Shown in pieces: positions 13,060 through 24,627 of a stretch of 64,000 nt of DNA; position 1 is the first letter of the stretch; the number at the start of each line of letters is the position of its first letter. The notes under the pieces were generated by a model. It did no database searches and had not been told where the DNA came from. It saw nothing but the letters and a program-made list of their open reading frames with translations. The position numbers and the translations under genes were made by a program. Origin of the DNA: Trema orientale (lineage: Eukaryota; Streptophyta; Magnoliopsida; Rosales; Cannabaceae); NCBI GenBank assembly GCA_002914845.1, contig JXTC01000278.1, positions 21,600-85,599 on the forward strand, read 5' to 3'.

Positions 13060-13519
13060 ATTCAGTTTGGAATTGACTCAGATAACTTTCAGAAGCAAAG
13101 CATTGACATAAATTTTTTCAAAATAAACTATAAAAAAATGGTAATTTTTTTCCTAAAACTTCCTAAATTATTTAGAAAAATATCATTTTTAGGAGTTTTA
13201 TTTGGAAAAGTAAAATTTATTTAGATGAATACCATTTTTTCTCTCTCTTCATTCTCTTGTCCCTTTTTCTCTTATTGTTCTCCCTTTTGATTTCCACTTC
13301 TAAAAACGAAACATATTAGTTTCCAAATGTTTTTATTTTTTGTTTTAGAAAATAAAAAGTAAAAATATTATTACCAAACAAATTTTTAGTTTTGAAAATC
13401 GAAAAAATAATATAAGAAAAAGTACTTGCATTTTTGTGTTTAAAAAAATAAAAAAAACAAAAGCCTTACCAAACGACACCTAAGTGATTACTATAATTTA
13501 CTAAGTACTACACTTTTTA

Positions 13520-13760
13520 ATGATAATAATAATAGAAAAATTCACACGAAAAATCCAACAAAGGGAAAGAAAAATACAAAATTATAAAAGTAGATTAAAA
13601 GAGAAAAAAGGAAAAAAAACTAAAAGAAAGGATAAGCTAAAAATAAAAGAAAAGGGAAATACAGCAAAAGGAAAAAAAATATTATATATATATATATCGA
13701 AAGCAAAAGCTAAAAATAAAAGGCTTCTTACAAAAATCTATGCTGATAGGATTAAAAATT
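13520..13760. repeat. Purine-rich, lysine-codon-rich low-complexity tract
   Basis: A run of AAA/AAG/GAA triplets gives an open frame of 80 codons made mostly of Lys, Arg, Glu and Ile. It ends in a short TATATA repeat. I treat it as low-complexity DNA, not a gene. Confidence 0.6.
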
Positions 13761-14090
13761 GAAAAATCCCCGATGTACTGATTTTTTGGAAAACTTCCTG
13801 ATTGATTTACAAAAATATAACTTTTGAAAGGTTTTTAGAAAATATCATTTTTAATAAATATTTAGAAAAATAATATTTTGTATTTTTCAATAATACTCAA
13901 GGTAATTAATTGAGTTACTTTGCTAATCAATCTAGTTACTTGAAGTAACCAATCAAGTTACCTCTTTTAATTTGATATGTGGTACAAGTATCTCACTAAT
14001 TAATAAATAGTGGTATTTCGCTAACTACTTTTAAAAATAATATTTTTTTAATGAATCCAGGATTTTTCAAACAATTTTAAAATTTTTCAA
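13760..14090 (-). mobile_element. MITE-like element with GAAAAATCCTGGATT ends
   Basis: The reverse complement of this stretch matches 23378-23690 along its length, including ATACCACT, TTATTAATT and a run of GGTAACT/AGTTACC motifs. The two ends of the repeat are themselves inverted (GAAAAATCCTGGATT). It lies upstream of F-box copy B in the same relative orientation as its partner lies upstream of copy E, so it was probably part of the duplicated F-box block. Confidence 0.6.
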
Positions 14091-14879
14091 TTTTTTTAAA
14101 ACTTTTACCATAAAAATCTAATTTCCTCAAAAATAAAAGAAAAGGGAGACCCATCTCCAAATCCGCTTGGGAGAGACAGAGAGAAAATACAAAATGCCCA
14201 AGGCCCAAAGAAGAGACAGAAATCCCAAAAGTGCAGAGCAGCAGAGGCCATGGAGCTTTCGTTCGAGAACAGATTAGAAGCGAAGCGGAGAATCCCCAAA
14301 TCCCAGGTGCATGCTTTAATTTTAGAGGAAACTACATCAGGTGCCCTTTTTTGGCACCTTGTGTCAATCCAATCCATATCCCGTTTTTATTAAATTAACA
14401 TTCATGCCCCCTTTTTAAAAAATAATTGTTGTATTCCACTTTTGTCCTTCCCCCAACTACCCCTTCTCTCATGTATATGGCTGTTCTATCTGGAATTGTG
14501 TTATCGAGGACAGTGCGTCAAGTACTAGTTCCAGTCCGACGGAAAAGTGAAAATTGAGGTCGAATCATTTGATTTAGGAATAGAAATCTATTGTTTCAAC
14601 TCGAATTCATTGGAGAATTTGCTCGATTTGGAGGATGAGCATATGAGAACGTGAATTTGGGGCTTATTAAATTTCAAACTATTGAATAATTTTACAGTTA
14701 TTATTATTCAAGTAATCTGAGTTTTAGGGGTTGTGAGGTTGACTACTTCGATTATTTTTTTAAACGTCTATCACTTTTCTTTTATTTTTATTTTTTTCCA
14801 ATCTAGTTATGGCAAACTATCAATATATATATGTCAACTTATGGAATTTTTGGATGAATTCTTGTATACATCAAAATCC

Positions 14880-16190
14880 TGATAATTAATTGGTAGAGAA
14901 ACTTAAAAAATAACATAAAATAATTAATCTTATGTCATTGATTTACTTGGTAAAAAATATAACTGTTAATTAAATTAAGATCAGTAAAATATTAGTAATT
15001 TATTTGACATTTTTGCAGTCCAATTTGTTTGACATTTTTTTAAGGAAAAGAGTTACATGAAAAAAATGGCAGTAAATTATTCATTGATATTAATGACTTA
15101 CTTGGGAAAAATGGTGATAAAACATTGGTATGTTAATGATTTATTTTCTTGAATTGAGGAAAAGAAAATATGGTAAATCAGAGGTGTATAAAATATTTAC
15201 TTGATTTAATTGGAGGGAAAAACATAAAAAAGGGGTAAATATGCAGTATATAAATGATTTACTTGAGTGGAAAATGGTGTTTAATCATTGGTATATTAAT
15301 CATTTATTTGAGGAAAAAATGGTTGTAAATAAGATGTATTTGACTGTTTTACTTGAAAAAAGAATAAAATAAAAAATGGTGGTAAAAAAGTGGAATATAA
15401 GTGATTTACCTGGGAAAAGTAAATTACTGGTATAGCACTAATATACGTCATTTAGTTGAGACAAAATGGTAGTAAATTTATGTTATATGAACAATTTACT
15501 TCATTTATATAAAGGGGAAAAAAAAGAGATAACAATGGCAATAAATTAGTAGCATATAAGTAATTTATTTAAGAAAAAACAGATGATAAATTAGTGGTAT
15601 ATGAATGATTTACTTAAGCAGAAAAAAGTGGTAAATATGTGGTATATAAGTGATTTACTTGAGGAAAAATAATGGCGATAAGTTTAGGCTATATAAATTA
15701 TTTATATGATTTAACTGAGAAAAAAAATGTTGTAAATCGATAGTATATCAATGAATTACTCGAAAAGAAAAAAAAAAGATAAAAAATGGTTACTTGAGAA
15801 AAATGAGGTAAAATTAATATTATTTCAATAATTCACTAGAGAAGAATAAAGAAAAAAAAAATAGTGGTAACTTAATGGTATATCAATGACTTACTCAAGA
15901 AAAAGAAAAATGGTGGTAAATCATTTACTTACTTGAGAAAAAATTATGGTAATTCAGTAGTATACAAAATGATTCACTTAAGAGGAAAAAAAAAATAGTC
16001 CTAATTGATTTATATATGATTTACTTGATAAAAATGATGCCACATATTTACTTGGGAGAAGAGAAAAAAAAAAAGTGAAAAAAAATGGGGTTAACTCAGT
16101 ATTATATCAGCTCCTTACTTGAGTGAAAAAAAAAAATGTGATCAATGAGTGGTATATGAATGATTATTTCTACCCATTTCAAAAAAAAAA
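14880..16190. repeat. Degenerate AT-rich tandem repeat array, ~60-70 bp unit
   Basis: A motif of the form GTGGTATATNAATGATTTACT, then TGAG, an A-rich run and ATGGTNGTAAAT recurs about twenty times with strong divergence. Good examples lie at about 15250-15330, 15590-15670 and 15710-15790. No gene is visible inside. Confidence 0.75.
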
Positions 16191-16679
16191 AAACGGAATG
16201 ATTTATTCTACATGGAAAAGATAAATTAAATAAGAAAATCGAGACTTTCTTTTTCAAAAAAAAGAAAAAAGTTGAAATAAGAAACTAATGCTAAAAGGTT
16301 GCAGGCCCAAACAGCCCATAGAACAAAAAGCAGACTCCGAGTATTAATAGATTGCTGGATTGTGTAGTAGCCATCCTAGTTTTAAGGGTTGGAAATAGGC
16401 GAAGCGACGATTTAAAAAAGGGATAAGAAAAGGGGCATTCGCTGAAGCAGAGACTAAAAACAGGGGTATTCTTGTACAAACTCTTAATTTTAGTACCTTA
16501 AGGCCCGTTTGGTATCAGATTCGGATCCATTTTTTTAAGCCCAAAAACTTTGAAAACGCGGAGTCCAATGAATACTTGTTTGGTGGGCTTGTATCACAAA
16601 ACTGTTTCCAAGCCCAACTCAAAAAATAGGCTAAAATTGAGAAAACGATTTTTTTTTTTATGGTTTTGGGATATTACTC

Positions 16680-16890
16680 AAAACTCAGACCCGTGCTCTT
16701 TCCTCCTCTGCGCGGCCATTGACGATGCTCGATCCAATCAGCTCCTCTAACCATTGACGAGCTCCAGCCATGGACGAAGCTTGAAGCTGAATCAATCAGA
16801 TTCCTCCTTTGCATCGACGAAGCTTGAAGCTCGACTCATCAGATTCCTCCTCTGCCATCGACGAGCTCCGGCAATTGACGAGCTCGACTC
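16680..16890. repeat. GC-richer minisatellite with CATYGACGAGCTCCGGC units
   Basis: At least three imperfect copies of a block containing CATCGACGAAGCTTGAAGCT and ATCAGATTCCTCCTCTGC lie in tandem. It sits behind a GGCCCGTTTGGTATCAGA motif at about 16503, typical of plant DNA-transposon ends, but I did not find the matching opposite end. Confidence 0.55.
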
Positions 16891-17336
16891 AATCTAAAGC
16901 AGGTTTGGGTTTCCTTCTCCTTTTCTCTTCTCTTGCATCTGCATCAGTTTTATTCTTCTACCCAAAAAAAGTTCGAACAATTTCTAGGGTTTAAATTCAA
17001 ACAGTTTCATTTGCATCTGAATTGGAAAATAGATTAGGGTTCTCCCTCGTAGACAATTTAAAATGATTTTGCTGATGAGGATTTTTGAGTATAGTTGTGA
17101 GATTTGTATGTATAGTTGGATTGTTGTATTGGGTTGTGTTTTGAACTCCTTTTAACCTGTTTGGTTGCTGAGAAAATAGAGGGATAGTCATAGAGAGAAA
17201 TTTCATTGTGATTTGAACTCCTTTTAACCTGTTTTCTCAATTGTGTTTTTTTTTCGTTGTTTGGTTGGTAGTTTTCATAGAAGTGAGAGACGGTGGATTT
17301 GGTGCAGTTTTGACCCCATCCCGATCCCATCAGAAA

Positions 17337-19071
17337 ATGGAAGTGCAAGGGTTTCGATGCGGCCTTCTCAGTGACAACCCTGCTCCTGCTCCTGCTCCTG
17401 CTCTGGTCCAATGTAATAATGCCAAAGGTATTTGGCATTATCCATCTTTCTTTTAACTAAAACTTTCTATTCTACATTGTCTTCAAATTAATAATTACTC
17501 ACACACATGCCTATTTTGACTACTTCAAAATAATATTCTTACTCCTGCTTCTGAACGTCCTCCCACTGTTTAGACTCTGAATGAATGCCAAATTCCATCA
17601 CTCTTTTTGCCTCCATGAAACTTTCCATATCGCTTAATCCCGCTAAGAACTGCTCCTTAGTCCTTACCTTACTCCCAACACCATTGATCTCTACTTTTTC
17701 ACATTGCTGCAGGCAGCTATATAACTCATCTTCTTCAAAGAATACACTAGGAGAAGAAATAACTACTTTTGTTTTGAGTTTCAGTTTTGAATTTGGAATC
17801 TTTAATTTTTTTCTCATCATAGTGTATGGCTACTTGATTTTGAATATGAAACTGCAGAATTGAAGAGGAGTTTTGGCCTATATCTACCACAAGAGGTAGT
17901 GGAGGAAATCCTATTGAGGTTGCCCACTGAGTCTCTATTAATATGCAAATGCGTTTGTAAGTTGTGGTACAACCTCATCACTGAACCATCATTCGTAAAC
18001 AAGCACCTTCGCTTCACTGTCCAAAACAGAAACATCTCGTCCTCCTCCGTGTCCTTATTTTTGAAGTGGACCCGCCAGGAACTATCCGAGTATGATATCT
18101 TCCATGGTGACCGTCATGAGCTAGATCTCTCCAAACAAGTACTATCACTTGTAACTATCACCAAGGATCAGGATGCCAACTCTAACTCTAACTCTAGTAG
18201 TGGCGACCAGCTTCCCTGTGTTATTGAGCAACTCAGTTTTCCGCCTCTTCCACAAAAAGAGCAAGTGGATTTTCCTCGGAATTTAGTAACCTCTCATTGT
18301 AATGGAATCATTTGCTTGTTTGATCGTCCGAGAAAAGAAAGAACTGTCTTGTGCAATCCAGCACTCCGAAGATTCAAGATTCTTCATACGCCCTGCTTTC
18401 TCCCTGACTTTGAATATGCAGGATGTGGATTTGGCTATGATCCCATAACTAACGTTTACAAGTATGTTAAGATTTTTAGGTCCGCTTGTGATGCAAGGGT
18501 ATCTAGAGCTCAAGTGTACACTCTAGGAATTGATTCTTGGAGGGAGATCAAGATTGATGTTGTACAAGGTAAACCTTGTTATCCTCATGGAAAGGGGGTG
18601 TATTGCAAAGGTTTTTATTATTGGTACAATATGAGTTCAAAATACGAGATGATTCTTTCGTTCGACATGTCTAAAGAGAAATTTCACATCATACCAATAC
18701 CAGAACACACCAAACACATAGATCACAAAATAAAGACACTTGCCTTGTGGAATGAGTCAGTTGTCTTCTTTTTCTCCCCTGAATTGTCATGGTTTTCGAC
18801 GTCTCTAGAAATGTGGGTGTTGGTTGATGATTCTGGTGGTGTTGAGGGTTCTACTTACTGGAGGAAACATGTAACAATTGGGCCACTAGCACGCATTCAG
18901 GTTCCCTTGGAATTCTGGAAGCACGACGAGCTCTTATTCGAAACTCGGGATGGACTAATTGTTTCCTACAACCTTTACACCCAAAAGCTTAGGAAACTTC
19001 CTATTCCCGGGGCAATTTATCCTGGGTTATCTTATGCTAATGTATGTCTGGAGAGTCCACTTTTAGTTTAG
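17337..19071 (+). CDS. F-box protein with FBA domain, copy D
   Basis: Two exons: 17337-17427 and 17858-19071, with a 430-bp GT-AG intron, give 434 residues. Exon 1 starts MEVQGFRCGLL, includes a short Pro-Ala repeat (PAPAPAPA) and ends in phase 1 at AATGCCAAAG|GT. Exon 2 joins as ELKRSFGLYLPQEVVEEI. Without splicing there is no ATG at the start of the F-box frame (only TTG at 17860), so the exon-1 model is needed here. The F-box lies at about residues 40-80. The FBA part contains HCNGIICLFDR, GFGYDPITNVYKYVKIF, WREIKIDV and DELLFETRDGLIVSYN. It is probably a soluble SCF substrate receptor. It is 60-70% like copy A by eye. No frame break was seen. Confidence 0.82.
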
Positions 19072-19164
19072 GGGGAAACGTGTTTAATAAACAGGTGACG
19101 AAACAATTTTGTATTATTTGCTTCAGCTAGCCATATCACTCCGAATGGACAACTTGGGATGGAC

Positions 19165-19520
19165 AAATCGTTTTACAAGGATGTTGTCTTTTTCCTGTTC
19201 TGATCACATCCTCGCTTTTTGGCATTGGGCATGACATAAAATGTATATGAATCAGATTCTATGAGAAAAGTTGGGGAACAAAAGGAGAATTTTGTTTATA
19301 TTAGCATCATTGATTTTATCTGTAGCATCTTTCATCATCCTAGCCTCCACTTACTCTCCTATTACTAACGGAGAGAGGACATGGCGGCGGGATAGTTACG
19401 ACTTTTTCTTTGAAAATGGCCAGAGAAAAATGAGAGATGGCAAGCCTTTTTTTTTCCTAATTGTAGACAGAGAGACGTTAGTTTGCGTTGTGTATATAAG
19501 CTTGAGATGTTAAAAAAATA
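19165..19520. repeat. Duplicated flank, partner of 28347-28770
   Basis: This stretch downstream of copy D is repeated downstream of the MnmA-type gene, sharing long blocks such as GAATCAGATTCTATGAGAAA and TAGACAGAGAGACGTTAGTT. The second copy has an extra segment of about 80 bp near 28500. An ORF here (19271-19513, TTG start) has a hydrophobic N-terminus but is not conserved in frame in the partner, so I do not call a gene. Confidence 0.75.
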
Positions 19521-19559
19521 AATAAATGAAATAAAATACTTCCTACGAGCTTAATTGTC

Positions 19560-19870
19560 GTTTGTACATTTTCTTGTCCTTTCCTAATTTAGGTCCTCCA
19601 CCCTTTTTCATTTTGTTGTTGTTTTCTTATTGATGTTTTCGGTTTTCCTTTAGTTTTAGTTTTCGTTTATCGGTTAATTGCCCTTTTCGTTAATTAATGT
19701 TCATTTACTAATTTTATTGTCGTTTTTTCACTATATAATCGTTTTCTTAATTTTTATTGTCGTTTTCTTATGGATGTTTTTCTTCTGCTATCGTTCTATT
19801 GTCATTTTGGATAAATGATGTCGTTTATTTATTTATTGTCGTTTTTTACCTATTACCGTTTCAGTTATAA
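19560..19870. repeat. Degenerate TTATTGTCGTTTTCTTA repeats
   Basis: Short units containing TATTGTCGTTTT recur about six to eight times. No gene is seen. Confidence 0.5.
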
Positions 19871-20160
19871 ACGGCAGGAAACGTTAAGGTTCAAAATTTA
19901 AATTCCTAATATTATTAAACATCGATTTGGGGAAAAAAAAAAAACAAAGAAAAAAGATGATATTATTAAACTTCGATGTCGTACACTAGAACGGGTCAAT
20001 ATGTCGTTTCATTTATTTATTTAATTATCAAATATTCAATTTTCTTCTAAAACCCCAAACCCAATATAATGGAAATGGATAAACCTCATCTGCGTCCAAT
20101 GCGTCTTCTCTCTCCTTTGTTCAACACAATCAGAGAAAAACAGAGCTGAGAGCTCAGAGA

Positions 20161-20369
20161 ATGGGAGCCTTAGAGCTCATCTCCTTCACCCCAACCCCAA
20201 CTACATCAACACTGCCACCTTTTACCTCCAAATCTCTCTCTCTCTCTCTCCTCTCCTCCCCATATCTCAGACCCTCCTCTTCCTTTTCTCTCTCCTCCCC
20301 CTCATTTCCTTTCTTTTCTTCACCCCAATCCATCTCTCTGCCCTCTCTTCCTCCTCGCTCTACTTCTAG
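20161..20369 (+). other. Foreign transit-peptide-like first exon fused to F-box copy C
   Basis: An ATG at 20161, preceded by a C/T- and A-rich leader, opens about 70 codons very rich in Ser, Pro, Leu and Thr (MGALELISFTPTPTTSTLPP, then several SLSLL and SSPS runs). The composition is typical of a chloroplast transit peptide and nothing like the other F-box copies. At about 20370 the reading continues directly, in frame, into the middle of an F-box/FBA gene (LPCVIEQFSLLPVPALEQVD) and stops at 20517. The donor gene is not recognised. Confidence 0.55.
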
Positions 20370-20370
20370 T

Positions 20371-21172
20371 GATGATATCTTGCCTTGTGTTATTGAACAA
20401 TTTAGTTTACTACCTGTTCCAGCATTGGAGCAAGTAGACTTTCCCAAGAATTTAGTTGCTCTCATTGCAATGGAGTCATTTGCTGGTCGTTGGGAAAAAA
20501 ATACGATCATTTGGTGAAATCCAGCATTCAAAATATTAGAGATTTTCCACATGCCTTGCCTTCTTCCCTACTTTGAATCTGTGGCACATGGATTTGGCTT
20601 TGATCTAAGAGCTAATGTTTACAAGTATGTCAAGATTTTTAGTTCCAACTGTTATGTAAGAGTATCTAGAACTCAGTTGTACACACTGGGAGCCGATTCT
20701 TGAATGGAGGTAAAGATCAACCCTATACAAAGGGGTAAATATTGTCACCCTAGTAGCAAAGGGGTCTACTGTATAGGTGTTTATCATTGGCTTAATTTAG
20801 GTGTAGGGTACGAGATGATTTTTTTGTTTGATATGGCTTGAAGAAGAATTACACGTCATAGTAATGCCATATCACTCCGAAGATTTAGATTATAAAATAT
20901 TGAGACTTGCTTTGTGGAATGAGTCAGTTGTCTTATTATTATCCCCTCAAGTACCACGTTTTTCGGCATCTCTAGAAATGTGGGTGACGATTGATGGTTC
21001 TACTTATTAGAGGAAACGTCTAACAATTGGGCCAATAACAGACATTGAATGTCTCTTGGTCGAAAGGATGACGAGCTCTTATTCTAAACTACTTGGGATG
21101 GACAAATTGTTTCCTATAACCTTCATACCCAAAAGCTTCATTTATGTTTGAAGGGTGTACTTATAGTGTAGA
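20371..21172 (+). pseudogene. F-box/FBA pseudogene, copy C
   Basis: FBA-domain remains without the F-box itself. The frame can be followed as HMPCLLPYFES, GFGFDLRANVYKYVKIF and GVGYEMIF, but it is broken by stops after IIW (20515), after GADS (20701) and at FDMA (20839), with frame changes later. Sequence choices (SPQVPRFSASLEMWV, GVGYEM) make copy B its closest relative. The 3' flank (21180-21510 and 22380-22550) matches the copy B flank at 11280-11700 in inverted orientation. The hAT element at 21516-22206 interrupts this flank and is absent from copy B. Confidence 0.85.
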
Positions 21173-21515
21173 AGGGAAATATGCTTATACCCATCTGCGA
21201 GTATAGTACACTCAAGCCAACTATAATATTTATCAATTTTGATTTTATCTTTTCTGAGGGGTGCCTAGAGATATGCAGCTGGGTTATGAATTGTATAAGA
21301 ATGATATTTTTGTCATATTACCCTGAGAAGTTTTTTTTTATTATTTATTTTTTTATTTTATATTTCATTTTTAGTGTTTTAAGACCTTCTTTGCTTGGAT
21401 GATTTTTGTTTTTGAGTATTGTGTTTCAGTTTGTTGATTGTTTTTTTTTTTTTTTTTAAATAAAAAGACTTACTTTAGGGAATGGGGATTCGAAACCAGA
21501 GCCCTCCATATTAGG

Positions 21516-22206
21516 TAGGGTTGTCAATGGGGCGGGACGGGACCGGTTTTGTGTTTACCATCCCTGTCCCCATTATTATTTTACTATACCATCTCCGCAT
21601 CATTCACTATTTTATTTAGTGCGGAGCAATTTCGGAGAATCCCCATCGGGGATCGGTTTCCCTATTGGTATATTGGGGTCCCCGTTTGGACTCGTCATCT
21701 TGTATAAATTAAACAATTTTATGTTAGTTCAAATCTTTTAAAAGTCTAATTACATCAAAAAAATAATGAAAATTAAAGTTAACTTCATTGAAAATTCCAA
21801 TTTTAGACCTAAATAACTAAAAAACACATTCAAATAAAACTTTAACATGTTAGAATTGTCAAATATAAAATATTTAATACTAAAATCATATAGCATATCA
21901 TTCATTCATAAAGCTAACACAATCCCAAATAACTTAAAAAATATTATTATATGACTATATATTATTAGATCTTTTTTCTTTTTAAAAAACATCCATTTGA
22001 ATCACTATTATATAAAAAAAAAAATAGAAATTAACTTATATATAATCGGGGCGGGGTCGGTGTGGGACACTCCATCCCAAGCCCGCCCCGCTCCGCTAAA
22101 TATTAAACAGGGAATCCCCGCCCCATGCTCCGTACCATTTATAACGGTGAAAGTCCGCTCCATTCGGGCCGGTGCACCACCTCATTCGGTGAAATTGACA
22201 TCCCTA
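21516..22206. mobile_element. Non-autonomous hAT-type element, 691 bp
   Basis: Ends are TAGGGTTGTCAATGG and, on the other strand, TAGGGATGTCAATTT, matching at 12 of the first 13 positions. A perfect 8-bp target duplication, ATATTAGG, lies at 21508-21515 and 22207-22214. Eight-bp duplications are typical of hAT elements. GC-rich subterminal blocks (GGGGCGGG, CCCCGCCCC) flank an AT-rich centre. No transposase is present. Confidence 0.88.
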
Positions 22207-23004
22207 ATATTAGGAGGAGGTGTGATTATCATTAGGTCAAAAAATGCGATACATTTGTCAAATGTTTACTATATCAGTTACAATATTGTATACCTTGTAA
22301 TCAGTTAAATGAATATGACCACGGGAAATGGTGGTTTCAAGTTCCACTATCACTGAATTCATTGGACGTTTCTAATTCAAGTACCAAATGTTCTACTCCA
22401 AATGAATATTTTTCTTTGTACTGTATCTTAAAAAAGGTGATTAGCATTACACAAATTCAAAGCAAAAGAACTAGTGCATTATTAATTAGTAGAATTTATA
22501 GACAAATTCTGGACAAGATAATCTATTGATTTCATTCAACTGAAAAAATTCAACTTAATTAGAGCACCCCCAAAATTATAAACGTGGACCGCTATGATTT
22601 TAGTAAATCCATATGCAAAATATAAAAGAAATAATGCAGAAGTATTTACAGAACATAACTCTCTATTAGAATGGGAGGAGTGTGAATGCAATGTTGGTTG
22701 ATGAGTGTTATTCAACAACAGGGTGTGATTTCGTCATAATAATAACACTTCTACTTTTTTTTTAAATAGATGTAGTAACTTGTTCTCTTTAGTCCCACAT
22801 AGATGAAAAAACAAACTTGAACCTTTAAGGTATACTATAAAGGACTAACCGCGTTATTACCCATTATTTTAACATTCTCTTATGCTTTTTTTCTAATTTT
22901 TGTCTTACAATTACCTGAGAGAGACTGAAATGCTTTTAACATAGCATTGAAAATGAATCAACTAGAATCAGAAGTTATACTAAAATCAGAAGTTATCAGA
23001 AATT

Positions 23005-23245
23005 TTAGATTGTCGGCAGATACAATCAAAAGATAGCCCTACAAAATTAGAAATTGATATAATCAAAAGATAGCCCTATAATAAAAATGACATCAAAAGG
23101 GCTAGATACAATCAAAAGATAGCCCTACAAAAATGACTCAAAACATACATTTACAACGGACTCAAAACATACATTTACAACGGAGAGTCTATTTAAGAAA
23201 AAGAACGGAGAGTTTATTTAAGAAAATAGGTATAAATGTAAACTT
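23005..23245. repeat. Nested short tandem duplications
   Basis: Three different units are duplicated side by side: AATCAAAAGATAGCCCTA three times (23025-23130), ACTCAAAACATACATTTACA twice (23136-23183), and a unit containing ACGGAGAGT and TTATTTAAGAAAA twice (23180-23230). Confidence 0.75.
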
Positions 23246-23377
23246 CACAAAAAAAGGAACATGTATTGAATTGGGTGCCGAAAATAGGCATAAAGTGTAT
23301 TTTTCTCTATTTTTGAGGAAATTTGATTTTTTATAGTAATTTTCAAAAAAAAAAAAAAAAATCTCGGAATTTAAAAT

Positions 23378-23690
23378 TGTTATGAAAAATTCTAGATTTT
23401 TAATTATAAAAATACTATTTTAAAAGTATTTAAAAAAATACCACTTTTTATTAATTGATGAGATATTTAAGGTAACTAGTCGAGTTACCTAAGGTAACTT
23501 GAACAGTTATTTCAAGTAATTGGATTGGTTACTCTAAGTAACATAACTAGTTACCTCGAGTACTATTGAAAAATACCAAATTTAAAGAAAAATGATATTT
23601 TCTAAATATTTTTTAAAGATATTATTTTTCTAATAATACTTTTAAAAAGTGATATTTTTCTAAATCAATCCAGGATTTTTCAATTTTTGG
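23378..23690 (+). mobile_element. MITE-like element, partner of 13760-14090
   Basis: Inverted copy of the element upstream of F-box copy B, with GAAAAATTCTAGATT and AATCCAGGATTTTTC at its ends. Confidence 0.6.
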
Positions 23691-23979
23691 TGCTTTGGAC
23701 GTGGAATTTTGTAAGAAGCCGGCCATGTCCAAATCCAGACGAGTACCACGGAGAGACGGAAAGCCCAAAAGCGTGTTTTAAAGAATGGAAAGACGAGGGA
23801 TGGAGAGAGAAGGAGAACCCCAACAAGTGAGTGCTGGTTTGGGTATTTTCATAAAATGGAATTCTTTATTTATTTACTTATTGTTGGTTTGATTGATTGA
23901 TAAATAAAAAGTGTGAGGAGTCGAATTGAAATCGGGATTTTTTTTTGGGGTAAAATATTCAGAATATTATTATGGGAAG

Positions 23980-24516
23980 GGAGACAGTGAAAGACGTTGT
24001 TGGAACTTGGAAGTATGGAATTGGCATTGGAAGGGCTTTAGGTGCTGCTTTCTCAAGGCCAACCACACTGCTTTGCTCCCTAAGCTCATAATGCCGAAGG
24101 TTATTTATTTATTTATTTCACCTCTTTTTTAACTCAGATTGAAGATAAATGTCCAAAAATGTCACTGCTTTGCTTCTGAAAGTCCCCACTGTTTAGTATC
24201 CCAAATTCATCACTAAGCTAATTCTTTGTTTATCAATGCCTTTAACAATCCTGTTGAACAATACCCTTTTCTTTTCTGTTCCTTCCCTTGCTTGGATTAT
24301 GAGTTTGAATTCGAATTCGAAACTGCAGAATTGAAGAGGAGGAGGGTTGGCCTTTATCTACCTGAAGAGGTGGTAGAGGAAATCCTATTGAGGTTGGCCC
24401 CTGAGACTCTCTTAATATGCAAAGGCGTTTGTAAGTTGTGGAACAATCTCATCACTCACCCATCATTCGTAAACAAGCACCTTCGCTTCACTGTCCAAAA
24501 CGTGTTGTCGAAGTGA
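23980..24516 (+). pseudogene. Truncated F-box gene, copy E
   Basis: Exon 1 is recognisable (GCTGCTTTCTCAAGGCCAAC, ending GCCGAAG|GT at about 24100), but one extra T in the early codons shifts it against copies A and D. The exon 2 acceptor AAACTGCAG at about 24329 is kept, and the F-box reads LKRRRVGLYLPEE, then EILLRLAPETLLICKG, up to VNKHLRFTVQN. Homology stops abruptly at about 24500 and the frame ends at 24516, so the whole FBA domain is missing. The MnmA-type gene begins 110 bp further on. A block matching the copy D 3' flank reappears after that gene at 28347. Confidence 0.85.
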
Positions 24517-24627
24517 GAAAGTCAAGTTGGGATTTTCCTATAGCCCCAATGGTCTGTTTACTGGTAGTAGAGTAGTACCAGAGCCTTTTATCCAAAGTTT
24601 TCAACTCCAAACGAGACCTTTCAAGAA

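Noticed and set aside
13520-13762. Lysine-rich 80-codon ORF
   Set aside because: Explained by a purine-rich low-complexity tract.
14215-14305. First exon of an unknown gene on the plus strand (MELSFENRLEAKRRIPKSQ then GT)
   Set aside because: The ATG, leader and donor look plausible, but no following exon or family was found; a resemblance to 23750-23830 is weak and the surrounding duplicated block is in the opposite orientation.
16291-16479. Short hydrophobic ORF on the minus strand next to the AT-rich array
   Set aside because: It has a leader-like upstream stretch but no family, and ends at once in repetitive DNA.
19271-19513. Small secreted or membrane peptide gene
   Set aside because: Starts with TTG, and the repeated partner at 28.4-28.7 kb does not keep the frame.
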